The notes under the pieces are model-generated. The model saw only the letters and a list, made by a program, of their open reading frames with translations, searched no databases and was not told where the DNA came from. The position numbers were made by a program, and so were the translations under genes. Below are positions 29,729-40,197 of a stretch of DNA of 64,000 nucleotides, in pieces. The DNA comes from Gammaproteobacteria bacterium. Lineage in GTDB: Bacteria > Pseudomonadota > Gammaproteobacteria > Steroidobacterales > Rariloculaceae. The DNA lies in NCBI GenBank assembly GCA_036381015.1, contig DASVDR010000028.1:34619-98618 (forward strand), in the 5' to 3' direction. The number at the start of each line of letters is the position of its first letter. Within the stretch, counting starts at the first letter, position 1.

Positions 29729-29874
29729 TCATCCGGCGATCGGCACGTGCTCTCGGCGGGCCGGGCGCCGTGTCCACCGCGGTTTTCCCTGCCGCGTGCC
29801 GGCATGTCGGCCGCCGCGTCAGTGGAGGCCCGCGCTTGCCGAGACTTTGCATGCGGTCTATCTTCGTCAGCGAC

Positions 29875-30654
29875 ATGACGAGAGCGCGTGCAACGTGGCT
29901 TTGTGCGGTTCCCGCGCTGCTCTTCGGCTTGGCATACGTCGACAAGGAGCAAGACGCGTCGGGCGGGGACTGGCGCACCGCGAGCCGCGCTCCGGTCGGC
30001 CTTGCGCCGGATCCTCTCGCCGTTCCCGACCCCGTCGTCCAGGTCTATGCCGCGCGCGCCGTGCGATGGCGCGGCTACTTCGGCGTGCATACGTGGGTCG
30101 CCGTCAAGCCTCGCGGAGCCCCGAGCTATACCGTTTACGAGGTGAACGGCTGGCGCATGCGACGCACCGGCACGTCCGTCGCGATCGGCAATCGTCCCCC
30201 GGACTCGCGTTGGTTCGGCAACGCTCCGGAGCTGATCGCGGAGCTCCGCGGCGACGCGGCCGCCGCCGCGATCGAAAAAGTGGAGGCGGCGGTCGCGAGC
30301 TATCCGTACGCGGATCGCTACCACGTCTGGCCGGGGCCGAATTCGAACACGTTCACGGCGCACGTGCTGCGCGCCGTTCCAGAGCTCCGTGCCGACCTTC
30401 CGCCGACCGCGATCGGCAAGGACTATCTCGGCGCCAAGCTCATCGCCCGCAGCCCGAGCGGCAGCGGCTTTCAACTCAACCTGTTCGGCGTCCTCGGCAT
30501 TCTCGTCGGCGTCGAGGAGGGCTTGGAGCTGAACGTGCTCGGGCTCACGTTCGGCGTCGACCCGCTCGATCTCGCCGTCAAGCTGCCGTTGGCGGGGCGC
30601 ATCGGTTGGCCCGAGGAGGTTTCGATAGCAACGGAAGCAAATGCCGATGATTAG
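29875..30654 (+). CDS. DUF3750-family protein
   Basis: The sequence matches the DUF3750 family of unknown function by its pattern: QVYAARAVRWRGYFGVHTWVAVKP near the N terminus, YTVYEVNGWRMRRTGTSV, then RYHVWPGPNSNTFTAHVLRAVPEL with possible catalytic-looking His and Asn, and a hydrophobic Gly/Leu C terminus (FQLNLFGVLGILVGVEEGLE). The N terminus has a hydrophobic segment (TWLCAVPALLFGLAYV), suggesting export or membrane anchoring. The start is uncertain; ATG 29875 is used, and ATG 29851 or a GTG-type start at 29770 would add 8 or 35 residues. It overlaps the next gene by 14 bases, so they are likely co-transcribed. Confidence 0.7.
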   Translation: MTRARATWLCAVPALLFGLAYVDKEQDASGGDWRTASRAPVGLAPDPLAVPDPVVQVYAARAVRWRGYFGVHTWVAVKPRGAPSYTVYEVNGWRMRRTGTSVAIGNRPPDSRWFGNAPELIAELRGDAAAAAIEKVEAAVASYPYADRYHVWPGPNSNTFTAHVLRAVPELRADLPPTAIGKDYLGAKLIARSPSGSGFQLNLFGVLGILVGVEEGLELNVLGLTFGVDPLDLAVKLPLAGRIGWPEEVSIATEANADD

Positions 30655-31756
30655 CCGGCGCGCGAAGCTCGTTTCGATCGTCGCGGGGCTGCTCGCGGCC
30701 GGAGCCGTCACGGCCGACGACGACGTCAGGCAGTACACGTTCAGCTGGCTTTTCACCGACGATGCGGCGATGAAGCCGCGGGGCGGCACGACGACGGGCC
30801 CCGAGGTCGAGCTGCTCGAGGGAACGAGCGAAGCGTGGGAGGCGCTGCGCGAGCCTTCGTTGAGCGACTTCGAGCGCGACCGACGCGCGATCCTGGCAAT
30901 GGCGGGACACTATCGCACGACGTTCGACTTCATCGAAACCACCGGCTTCACCGAGGACTACGGTCCGTCGCGGCCGTATCAGTCGTGGGCTACGGAGTAT
31001 GTCTTCGTCCTCGAGGACAGCGAGGACGTCATCAGCCTGCAGCACGTCATCGTGATGCAGTTCGTCGAGCCGGACGGTACGATCCGCGGCCCCGTCGTCC
31101 AGAAGCATTGGCGCCAGGAGTGGCGCTACGAGGATCGTGACTTGCACACCTACGTCGGTGACGGGCGCTGGCGCCGCCGCATGCTTTCGGAGGACGACGT
31201 CGAGGGCAAGTGGTCGCAGGCGGTGTATAACGTCGACGATTCGCCGCGGTACGAAGCGATCGGCGACTGGGTGCATCGCGCGAACTACTCCGCCTGGACG
31301 AGCGAGGAGACCTGGCGGCCGCTGCCGCGGCGGGAATCGAGCGTCCGCGACGACTACGACGTGCTGATCGGCACGAACCGGCACACGATCACGCCGACCG
31401 GCTGGGTCCAGGAGGAGGACAACCTCAAGGTCGATCTCGGGCCCGACGGCTCACCCGCGGAAGTGCTCGCGCGGGAGGTCGGCGTGAGCCGGTACGAGCG
31501 CATCGTCGACTTCGATTTCTCCGCCGGAGAGGAGTACTGGCAGAGCACGAGCGCGTTCTGGAGCGACGTCCGCGACGCGTGGCGCGACGTCTATCGGCAG
31601 AGCGACACCTTCCGGCTCGCGGACGAAGTGGACGGGCAGCCGCTGTTCGCGCGCATGTTCGACTACGCACAGGCGTTGAACGACGGCGAGCCCTACGATC
31701 CGGAAGCATCGCGGCGCTTCGTGCGCGATATGCTCGAGCGCTATCTGACGGAGTAG
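30641..31756 (+). CDS. DUF6607-family secreted protein
   Basis: The 371-residue product has an N-terminal signal peptide (LVSIVAGLLAAGAVTADDD) and the DUF6607 pattern: AILAMAGHYRTTFDFIETTGF near residue 83, SWATEYVFVLEDSEDVISLQHV near 110, VVQKHWRQEWRYEDRDLHTY near 145, and WSQAVYNVDDSPRYEAIGDW near 190. A repeated Trp/Tyr-rich beta structure is likely. Function of the family is unknown; such proteins are common in environmental gammaproteobacteria and Bacteroidetes. ATG 30641 overlaps the end of the DUF3750 gene. I cannot name a substrate. Confidence 0.75.
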   Translation: MPMISRRAKLVSIVAGLLAAGAVTADDDVRQYTFSWLFTDDAAMKPRGGTTTGPEVELLEGTSEAWEALREPSLSDFERDRRAILAMAGHYRTTFDFIETTGFTEDYGPSRPYQSWATEYVFVLEDSEDVISLQHVIVMQFVEPDGTIRGPVVQKHWRQEWRYEDRDLHTYVGDGRWRRRMLSEDDVEGKWSQAVYNVDDSPRYEAIGDWVHRANYSAWTSEETWRPLPRRESSVRDDYDVLIGTNRHTITPTGWVQEEDNLKVDLGPDGSPAEVLAREVGVSRYERIVDFDFSAGEEYWQSTSAFWSDVRDAWRDVYRQSDTFRLADEVDGQPLFARMFDYAQALNDGEPYDPEASRRFVRDMLERYLTE

Positions 31757-31833
31757 TGTAGCGTCCGCGGAGCCGCACGCCGATCCTGAGCGGCTCGGAG
31801 AGAACGACAACAATACGACGAGGGGGCGAATCG

Positions 31834-32883
31834 ATGAGAACGACGGCGGGGGCGGAATCCATCAGAACGGCCGCGATCGGACTGCTCGGCGCGGGCCTGG
31901 CGCTCGCCGCCGTCGGCGCGCCGGCGCAGACCGCCGGCTGCGATCGCAGTTGCCTCGAAGGCTTCGTGGACCGCTACCTCGACGCGATGATCGACGACGA
32001 CGTGTCGGCCGTGCCGTTCACTCCCGACGCGAGGTTCACCGAGCACGGACAGCAGCTCGAGCTCGGCGACGGGCTGTGGAACACGATGAAGTCGAAGGGC
32101 ACCTATCGTCTCTTCGTGACCGACGTCGAGGCAGGTCAGGTCGCATTCATCGGCACGATCAACGAGGACCATCGCGACCCCGCGCAGGAGACGCCGGCGA
32201 TCATCGCGTTGCGGCTGAAGATCGAGGACGGCGCGATCGCCGAGGCCGAGCAGATGGTCGTGCGCAACGAGGAGGCGGCGGCGCGGGTCGAGGCCCTCGG
32301 CAAGCCCGATCCGCTGTTCCTCGAGGCGGTGCCGGAGCGCGAGCGCATGTCGCGGATGGATCTGATGCGTACGGCGAACATGTACTTCACCGGCATGCAG
32401 CAGAACGACGGCAAGGGGGAGTATCCGTTCGCCGACGATTGCAACCGGATCGAGAACGGCAGGCAGACGACGAACGTGCCGACGCCGCCGGGCGAGACGC
32501 GCCCCGATCCCCGCACTGCGACCGGCTACTCGGCCCAGTGGAGCTGCCGGGAGCAGTTCGAATCCGGACTGCTGCACTTCGTGAACCGCATCCGCGACCG
32601 TCGTTTCGTCGCGGTCGACCGCGAGCGCGGGCTCGTGTTCAGCTTCGTGTTCTTCGACCACTCCGGCGGCGATACGCGCACGTTCACGACCCCGAACGGC
32701 CGAACCGTCACGGCGGGACCGGTGCAGCCGTGGACGTGGTACATCGCGGAGATGTTCAAGATCACGAACGGCGAGATCCGCCGCATCGAGGCCGTTCTCG
32801 ACCGTGTCCCGTACGGCATGCTCTCGGGCTGGAGCAGCTACGAGGACGGCATGTCGGACGAGCTGCAGGACGCGACGATGTGA
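31834..32883 (+). CDS. Secreted SnoaL/NTF2-like hypothetical protein
   Basis: This 349-residue protein has a signal peptide (IGLLGAGLALAAVGAPAQTAG) followed by CDRSCLEGFVDRYLDAMIDDD, a short domain with VPFTPDARFTEHGQQLELGDGLW typical of SnoaL/NTF2-like cone folds, and a second half with FADDCNRIENGRQTTN, WSCREQFESGLLHFVNRIRD and RRFVAVDRERGLVFSFVFFDH. Four cysteines (two in CDRSC, DDC, SC) may form disulfides. Family members are often annotated only as hypothetical. It has its own ribosome-binding region (GAGGGGGCGAATCG) and follows the DUF6607 gene after 77 bases. Role unknown. Confidence 0.7.
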   Translation: MRTTAGAESIRTAAIGLLGAGLALAAVGAPAQTAGCDRSCLEGFVDRYLDAMIDDDVSAVPFTPDARFTEHGQQLELGDGLWNTMKSKGTYRLFVTDVEAGQVAFIGTINEDHRDPAQETPAIIALRLKIEDGAIAEAEQMVVRNEEAAARVEALGKPDPLFLEAVPERERMSRMDLMRTANMYFTGMQQNDGKGEYPFADDCNRIENGRQTTNVPTPPGETRPDPRTATGYSAQWSCREQFESGLLHFVNRIRDRRFVAVDRERGLVFSFVFFDHSGGDTRTFTTPNGRTVTAGPVQPWTWYIAEMFKITNGEIRRIEAVLDRVPYGMLSGWSSYEDGMSDELQDATM

Positions 32884-32988
32884 GGACGGCGCCGCCGCGT
32901 CGCCGTGCCGGTGGCCACACGCGGCAGGGGCGCGGAGACGTCGGGCCGGGGAGCGGGCGGTTCCCCGGCGGCCGCCCGTCAGTCGGCG

Positions 32989-33561
32989 TCAGGCCGCGAG
33001 CGCGCCCGACCGCTTCGCCGTATGCGTCGCGATCGCATCCATCAACGGCGGCGACAGACAGTCGTAGGGCTCGAGGCCGAGCTCCCTGAGCCGCGCTCGC
33101 ACCGCGCCCATTTCCGAGATATCGGTCCCGGATTCGATGATGGACGAGACGAACGCGGCGAATTCCGGCGGTGCCCACCCCGGCTCGTCGGACAGCTCGA
33201 CATGGATGAAGTCGAGCCCGTAGAACGGGTGATTCGTGTCGTCGATGCGCCCGTACATGTGCACGCCGCAGTCGCGGCACGCGTAGCGCTTGATCACCGC
33301 GCCGGGATCGACGGCCTGGAGCTTGCCCTCGTTCTTCGTGACGCGGAGGTTCTCGCGCGGCACCACCGCGACCTGCGAGAACAGCGCGCCGGCGGGCTTC
33401 CAGCACTTCGTGCACCCGCAGACGTGGTTGTGCGCGCACTGCCCCGTGATCGCGACCTCGACCTTGTCGGTCGCGCAATGGCAACGAAGCGTGCCGCCGG
33501 CGAAGTTTTCCGCGGCCGGCTTCAGGCCGCCGTCGACGGCCGGATGAATCGCAACTGGCAT
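32989..33561 (-). CDS. gfa: S-(hydroxymethyl)glutathione synthase (GFA / CENP-V type)
   Basis: Gfa binds glutathione and zinc and is reported to speed the formation of S-hydroxymethylglutathione from formaldehyde. The 190-residue protein has the CENP-V/GFA zinc-site cysteines: [20 protein letters not shown] near residue 26, [20 protein letters not shown] near 48 and [19 protein letters not shown] near 95. The last part ([27 protein letters not shown]) is as in Gfa. ATG 33561 ([12 protein letters not shown]) is chosen with AGGGGAAG upstream; the frame is open further but low-complexity. A TATACT hexamer on this strand (33610-33615) may be its -10. No formaldehyde dehydrogenase is adjacent. Confidence 0.92.
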   Translation of the reverse strand: MPVAIHPAVDGGLKPAAENFAGGTLRCHCATDKVEVAITGQCAHNHVCGCTKCWKPAGALFSQVAVVPRENLRVTKNEGKLQAVDPGAVIKRYACRDCGVHMYGRIDDTNHPFYGLDFIHVELSDEPGWAPPEFAAFVSSIIESGTDISEMGAVRARLRELGLEPYDCLSPPLMDAIATHTAKRSGALAA

Positions 33562-34039
33562 CGGCTTCCCCTCTGGCTCGTTCGAAGCGTTCTTCGGCAG
33601 GCGTTTCGAGTATAGAGAACGCCGCTCGCGCAGGCGAGCGGCGAGGGCGCGCTCGCCCTCGCCGCGTCGGGCCGCGGGGGACCAGCGGGCCGGCTCGCGC
33701 GTTGCGGCGGCCCCACACGGGCGTCCCCCGGGGCGGCGGCGTCCCCCAGCCGGCATCCCGATGCCGAGAGAGGCGGCCGATCGCACGACTCGGCCCCGTT
33801 TGCGGCCCCGCGCCGCGGGCTGTTATTCTGGCTGGTAAATCCGAGTTCCCGTCCTCGTGCCGTGCGCTGCGGCGCACGCCGCTTCCTCCGAGCGTCGAAG
33901 CCAGCCGATTTCGCTCGTCCGCCCTGCGCTTCACCCTCAGCTCGACCCGGAGGAACGAGGGTCGTGAACGCCCGCGGCGGCCCGGCCACCGGCCGTCGCT
34001 TTCTTCTCGCGCCGCCGCGCGCATGGAGGAGGGAGATCG
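33562..34039. other. 478-base intergenic region between gfa and FKBP gene
   Basis: No credible gene is seen. It holds two adjacent hairpins near the gfa side and several G/C runs. A TTATTCTG segment at 33822-33829 might be the -10 of the FKBP gene. Reading frames through here lack family similarity and overlap each other on both strands. Confidence 0.6.
33621..33660. repeat. Two adjacent perfect hairpins upstream of gfa
   Basis: GCCGCTCGC at 33621-33629 pairs with GCGAGCGGC at 33634-33642 (loop GCAG); directly next, GAGGGCG at 33643-33649 pairs with CGCCCTC at 33654-33660 (loop CGCT). They lie about 60 bases 5' of the gfa start and just upstream of a TATACT hexamer on the minus strand, so they could be in the gfa promoter region or a repeat remnant. 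Confidence 0.5.
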
Positions 34040-34450
34040 ATGATCGAAGCAGGGAAAACAGTCGCCTTCAGGTACACGCTCAGGCTCGAGGACGGCTCCG
34101 TCGTGCAGAGCAACGAGGACGGCGAGCCGCTCAGGTACGTTCACGGCGAGAACCAGCTGCTGCCCGCGCTCGAGCGGGAGCTCGAAGGGCTCGACGTCGA
34201 CCAGCGCAAGCAAATCACGCTCGCGGCCGACGAGGCATACGGCGAGGTGCGGCCCGAGGCGTTCCGCGAGGTGCCGGCCGAGCAAATCCCGGAGAATGCG
34301 CGGCGGGTCGGGGCGCAGCTGAGCGCGGAGGGCTACGATGGGCCGATCCGGGTTCACGAGGTGAACGACGACAAGGTCGTGCTCGACTTCAACCACCCGC
34401 TTGCCGGCCGCAGCCTGAAGTTCGACATCCACGTGGTGTCGATCGAATGA
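34040..34450 (+). CDS. FKBP-type peptidyl-prolyl isomerase, SlyD/FkpB-like
   Basis: This 136-residue cytoplasmic prolyl isomerase has the SlyD-type arrangement: FKBP half (VAFRYTLRLEDGSVVQSNEDGEP, PLRYVHGENQLLPALERELEGL), an inserted IF chaperone flap (AYGEVRPEAFREVPAEQIPE to GAQLSAEGYDGPIRVHEVND) and the closing strand (VLDFNHPLAGRSLKFDIHVV). There is no histidine-rich metal-binding tail, so it is closer to short SlyD or FkpB forms. The start ATG follows GGAGGGAGATCG, a strong ribosome-binding site. The stop overlaps the next small gene in an ATGA junction. Confidence 0.93.
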   Translation: MIEAGKTVAFRYTLRLEDGSVVQSNEDGEPLRYVHGENQLLPALERELEGLDVDQRKQITLAADEAYGEVRPEAFREVPAEQIPENARRVGAQLSAEGYDGPIRVHEVNDDKVVLDFNHPLAGRSLKFDIHVVSIE

Positions 34451-34713
34451 GCGGGCGCACGCCGAACGACGAGCCCTTCGAGCTCGTGTCCGTGGAACGC
34501 AGCCCGCCGCCCGATGGCAGCGAAGGTAACGACTGGTTCAGCTACCGGATCGCCCAGGGCACGAACACGATCACGGGCTACCGGCAAGGCAGCCTCGCGG
34601 CGATCAAGGCGTCGCTCCAGGAGATCGTCGTCGCGTTGAACGAGCGGCGTTCGCCGAAGCGCGGTCGCGTGCAGCTCACGCAGACGCGCAAGCCGAAGCC
34701 CGCCGCGGGCTGA
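34447..34713 (+). CDS. Small conserved hypothetical protein
   Basis: The 88-residue product (starts MSGRTPNDEPFELVSVERSP) starts inside the stop codon of the FKBP gene (ATGA), good evidence for translation. It has no membrane segment or signal peptide. The middle (NDWFSYRIAQGTNTITGYRQ, LAAIKASLQEIVVALNERR) looks like a small alpha/beta fold, and the end is basic (GRVQLTQTRKPKPAAG). I do not recognise a named family. Coupling to a prolyl isomerase suggests shared regulation, nothing more. Confidence 0.7.
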   Translation: MSGRTPNDEPFELVSVERSPPPDGSEGNDWFSYRIAQGTNTITGYRQGSLAAIKASLQEIVVALNERRSPKRGRVQLTQTRKPKPAAG

Positions 34714-34805
34714 CGGCCCCCGGGTCGCCCCACAGCCTTCCAGCGGCGCGGGCCGTTCCGTGCCCGCCTCGGCGGGAGGCCGCCGTCGCGGAGCCGCCGC
34801 GCGGA

Positions 34806-35393
34806 CTAGCCGAACACGGCCGACAGCAAGAAGTGCGTCGGCACGTAAACGAGCAGCGGGTAGGCGAGCATCATCGCCCAGAAATGCCAACGGGCCGGCA
34901 GCGGGCTCGCCGGCGGATGGCCGAATCCCCGCACCCAATTGACGTTCTTCTCCGGCGGCGCGAAGGCGAGGCTGGCCGGCAGCACGATCCACGCGGCGAC
35001 GGTCTGCGCGGCGAGCGCCCGCGGATCGTAGCCGTAGCGGTGCAGCAGCCACAGAAGCGCCGGCGGCAGCGCGAGATGGAACAGCGAAAGGGCGCGCAAA
35101 TAGCGTGGTATGCCCGGGTCGAACATGTACGCGGCCAACGTCGACACCGTCCTGCCGAAGAAAAGACCCGACAGAAACGACACGACCCACAGCACCTCGG
35201 GCAGCAGGACCGCAAGCGCCATCATGCTCGCGATGAACGCGTTCTCGAGCCACAGCGCGGCGAGCACGCCGATCAGCGCGATGTCGGAGAACCACAGGAA
35301 GTTCGAAGGGCCGTAGTTCACGACGTAAACGGGCACCACGACCGCGGTCATCGCCGTGAACAGGATCGCGAACGCGAGCGTGATCACGTCCAC
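34806..35393 (-). CDS. Polytopic membrane protein of unknown function
   Basis: The 195-residue product is almost entirely hydrophobic, with about six or seven predicted helices: VITLAFAILFTAMTAVVVPV, FSDIALIGVLAALWLENAFI, ASMMALAVLLPEVLWVVSFL, LSLFHLALPPALLWLLHRYG, TVAAWIVLPASLAFAPPE and WAMMLAYPLLVYVPTHFLL. Motifs NYGPSNFLWFSDIAL and APPEKNVNWVRGFG are distinctive; similar proteins exist in other bacteria as uncharacterised membrane proteins. The start is set at GTG 35393 (MDVITLAF), where hydrophobic sequence begins; upstream codons give a basic low-complexity stretch. Function is not recognised. Confidence 0.65.
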   Translation of the reverse strand: MDVITLAFAILFTAMTAVVVPVYVVNYGPSNFLWFSDIALIGVLAALWLENAFIASMMALAVLLPEVLWVVSFLSGLFFGRTVSTLAAYMFDPGIPRYLRALSLFHLALPPALLWLLHRYGYDPRALAAQTVAAWIVLPASLAFAPPEKNVNWVRGFGHPPASPLPARWHFWAMMLAYPLLVYVPTHFLLSAVFG

Positions 35394-35448
35394 GGCGGGC
35401 AAAGGCTCGGGGCGGCGCAAGCGCCGTGCGCGCGCGGCATGACGGTGC

Positions 35449-35949
35449 TCAGGGCGACACGACGGGTTGGAGAGCGAAGCCGGCGCGAAGCTCGTCGACC
35501 GTGCGGTACCGGCCGATGTCGGCATTGCGCTCGAGCAGCGCTTCGGCGCGCGCGCGAAGCGCCGGGTCAGATACGTGCTCGTCGCGCATCGCTCTTGCCG
35601 CCTCGGGCCGCCGCAGAGCGAGCTGCGCGATGACGCTCACCATCGCCTGCTGCCGGCGCGCATCCGAGCTGAAGGCCGACAGGACGCCGCGGTCGACGTC
35701 GTCGTCGCTACTGGCGGCCGCCGAGAGCAAAGCCGCGAGCGCGCCGTCTCGCTCTTCGCCGGCCGGGAGGCTCATGACCCAGCCGCGCGCCGCTGCGGGT
35801 CGGCTTGGGCATAGGCCCGCGCGATCGCCGAGATCCATTGCGGGCGCGCCTCTTGTGGGATGCGCGCCGCCACGGTCGGGCAGCAACGCGTAAACGCCGA
35901 GCGCGCCGCAAACGGCGCCGCCCAGGGCTGACAGGAGAATGCGCGTCAT
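35449..35949 (-). pseudogene. Probable frameshifted remnant of a helical-repeat periplasmic protein
   Basis: The open frame (166 codons from ATG 35949) has an N-terminal hydrophobic segment (MTRILLSALGGAVCGALGVY) and a C-terminal part rich in short helices (WVMSLPAGEERDGALAALL, AQLALRRPEAARAMRD). Between them, residues such as MDLGDRAGLCPSRPAAARG look wrong. In the neighbouring frame over about 35790-35880 the same DNA reads RPQWISAIARAYAQADPQ, which fits the usual repeat pattern preceding WVMSLPAGEERDGAL. So the middle appears shifted by one base relative to both ends, giving a broken or doubly shifted gene. It is also shorter than related repeat proteins. Confidence 0.5.
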
Positions 35950-36110
35950 CTTGCGTCTCCTTCGTGTCGAGCGCGACGGGCTCGGGCCGACGATTCGGTA
36001 TATCAGAAAGTCGCGCAACGGGAAACGCCGGCGGCGACCGTATCGAGGCTCGAGCGCCTGCTCGAAAGCGCTCGGGAGGGGCGCGGGCTGCTCCGAGCGG
36101 GCGCGGCCCC

Positions 36111-36116
36111 TATAAT
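36111..36116 (+). promoter_or_regulatory. Consensus -10 element upstream of icd
   Basis: A perfect TATAAT at 36111-36116 lies 58 bases before the icd start in otherwise GC-rich sequence. The -35 region (36088-36093, CTGCTC) is poor, so activation or an alternative spacing would be needed. Confidence 0.45.
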
Positions 36117-36156
36117 GGCCGGCTCCGCCGGGCGTCCGATCGTCCGGCGCGCATGA

Positions 36157-38397
<2,241 letters not shown>

Positions 38398-38404
38398 CCG
38401 CCAA

Positions 38405-39535
38405 ATGAACGGTGCCGGACATGCGTTCCGTGCATCCGGTGCCGGACGTGAGCGTCTTGCACTTCTGCTCGCAGTAGGGCGCGGCGCCGCGTGCCCGTGC
38501 CCGGCACCGCACGCACCGGATGCGGGCCCGGCAGCGAGCGCACCGGATGCACGCCGGGCACCGCCGCCGCTGATGCTCGCGCCGATGGCGGGCGTGACCG
38601 ACAAGCCGTTCCGGCTGCTGTGCAGGCGGCTCGGCGCGGACTACGCCGTGTCGGAGATGACGACGGCCGATCCGCGGCTGTGGCACACGCCGAAGAGCCG
38701 CCGGCGCATGGATCACGCCGGCGAGCCGGCGCCGGTCGCGGTGCAGATCGCCGGCGCCGAGCCGCAAGCGCTGGCCGAGGCCGCGCGGCGGAACGTGGAT
38801 CAGGGCGCCGAGATCATCGACATCAACATGGGCTGCCCGGCGAAGAAGGTTTGCAACGCCTGGGCCGGGTCGGCCCTGCTTCGCGACGAGGCGCTCGTCG
38901 GACGCATCCTCGACGCAGTCGTCGCGGCCGTCGACGTTCCCGTCTCGCTGAAGATTCGTACCGGCTTCGATTCTCAACACCGCAACGGCCTGCGGATCGC
39001 GCGGATCGCGGAGCAGGCGGGCATCGCGATGCTGGCCGTGCACGGCCGCACGCGCGACATGCATTACACCGGCGAGGCCGAGTACGAGACGATCGCGGCG
39101 ATCAAGCAGGTCGTGCGGATACCCGTCGTCGCGAACGGCGACATCGACTCGCCCGAGAAGGCAGCAGCCGTGCTGCGGGCGACGCAGGCGGACGCGCTGA
39201 TGCTCGGCCGCGCCGCGCAGGGGCGTCCGTGGATCTTCCGCGAGATCGGCCATTTCCTGTCCACCGGCACGTTGCTCCCGGAGCCACCGCTTCGCGAGAT
39301 CCGCGACATCCTGCTCGGGCACGTCCGCGCGCTGCACGAGTTTTACGGTGAGGAGACCGGAGTGCGCGTCGCGCGCAAGCATCTCGGCTGGTACGCGAAG
39401 GACCGTGCGGAGAACGCCGCTTTCCGGGAGGTCGTTTGCCGCGCGGAATCGGCGGACGAGCAGCTCCGCCTGACGGCGGAATATTTCGACGCGCTGGAGG
39501 CGGGAGTCGAATGGCGACGAAAGGCGGCGGCCTGA
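38405..39535 (+). CDS. dusB: tRNA-dihydrouridine synthase B, with repeat-derived N-terminal extension
   Basis: Dus enzymes reduce uridine to dihydrouridine in tRNA with FMN and NADPH. Core motifs match DusB: LMLAPMAGVTDKPFR near residue 56, VQIAGAEPQALAEAARRN near 115, IIDINMGCPAKKVCNAWAGS with the catalytic Cys near 142, LKIRTGFDSQHRNG near 180, VHGRTRDMHYTGEAEY near 215, VVANGDIDSPEKAA near 240 and MLGRAAQGRPWIFREI near 265. Residues 1-55 are low-complexity and come from an inverted-repeat element. ATG 38405 gives 376 residues; ATG 38573 (MLAPMAG) gives 320, near the normal length. Neither start has a clear ribosome-binding site. Confidence 0.93.
   Translation: MNGAGHAFRASGAGRERLALLLAVGRGAACPCPAPHAPDAGPAASAPDARRAPPPLMLAPMAGVTDKPFRLLCRRLGADYAVSEMTTADPRLWHTPKSRRRMDHAGEPAPVAVQIAGAEPQALAEAARRNVDQGAEIIDINMGCPAKKVCNAWAGSALLRDEALVGRILDAVVAAVDVPVSLKIRTGFDSQHRNGLRIARIAEQAGIAMLAVHGRTRDMHYTGEAEYETIAAIKQVVRIPVVANGDIDSPEKAAAVLRATQADALMLGRAAQGRPWIFREIGHFLSTGTLLPEPPLREIRDILLGHVRALHEFYGEETGVRVARKHLGWYAKDRAENAAFREVVCRAESADEQLRLTAEYFDALEAGVEWRRKAAA
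38409..38563. repeat. Inverted/direct repeat element overlapping the dusB 5' end
   Basis: CGTGCATCCGGTGC at 38429-38442 is exactly inverted at 38540-38553 (GCACCGGATGCACG). CGGTGCCGGAC occurs twice on the left side (from 38410 and 38437), and CGCACCGGATGC with CCCGGCA occurs twice on the right (about 38510-38560). The whole could fold into a long hairpin and looks like an inserted repeat that now supplies the first codons of dusB. Confidence 0.6.
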
Positions 39536-40197
39536 GCGGTCGACTTCGGCCGGAAAAGGCGCTGCGAGAATCCGAGCGAGCGCCCGCTTCACGAATCGCC
39601 GCCGGGCTCCTCGCGCTGTCGGCGGCCGTCGCGGCCGGAGGGGCCGGCGCGCAGCCGGTCTCGTTGTTCGACGGAACGCTTGGCGGATGGATCGTCGAGA
39701 ACGGCGCGGACGTCGACGTGCGCGACGGCGTGCTCCGGGTGGCGGCGCCGCGCGGCTGGCTGCGTTCGGCCGGGCAGTACGACGACTTCCGGCTGCGCGT
39801 CGAGTTCCGTTTCGTGACCGACGACGCCGACAGCGGCATCTTCGTTCGCGCCGTCGCCGACGGCACGTTCGGCCGCGGCTGGCCGAGCAACAGCTATCAA
39901 GTGCAGCTGCGCAACCCCGTCGGCGAGAGCCGCTTCCCGCCGGTAGGGGGCATTTTTCGCCACGGCCGCCCTTCCGGCGACATGCGTTTCGACGAGGCGC
40001 TCGCGGAACGCACGTCCACGGGCACCGGCGAGTGGCAGACGCTCGAGATCGACATGGTTGGAGAGTCGCTCACCGTGAAGCTGAACGGCGTCCAGTTGAC
40101 CGAAGCGTCCGACATCGTGAACCCTACCGGCTACATCGGCATCCAGGCGGAGACCGGAATCGTCGAGTTCCGTGCGATCGAGATCGCCGAGCGTTGA
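39511..40197 (+). CDS. DUF1080 (3-keto-disaccharide hydrolase-like) secreted protein
   Basis: The 228-residue product has a signal peptide (IAAGLLALSAAVAAGGAGAQ) and one concanavalin-like beta-sandwich domain: VSLFDGTLGGWIVENGADVD, DDFRLRVEFRFVTDDADSGI near residue 95, SNSYQVQLRNPVGESR near 130, GEWQTLEIDMVGESLTVKLN near 180 and NPTGYIGIQAETGIVEFRAI near the end. DUF1080 domains are found in periplasmic or extracellular sugar-active proteins. ATG 39511 (MATKGGGLSGRL) lies within the end of dusB, with AGGCGGGAG upstream. Substrate unknown. Confidence 0.82.
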   Translation: MATKGGGLSGRLRPEKALRESERAPASRIAAGLLALSAAVAAGGAGAQPVSLFDGTLGGWIVENGADVDVRDGVLRVAAPRGWLRSAGQYDDFRLRVEFRFVTDDADSGIFVRAVADGTFGRGWPSNSYQVQLRNPVGESRFPPVGGIFRHGRPSGDMRFDEALAERTSTGTGEWQTLEIDMVGESLTVKLNGVQLTEASDIVNPTGYIGIQAETGIVEFRAIEIAER

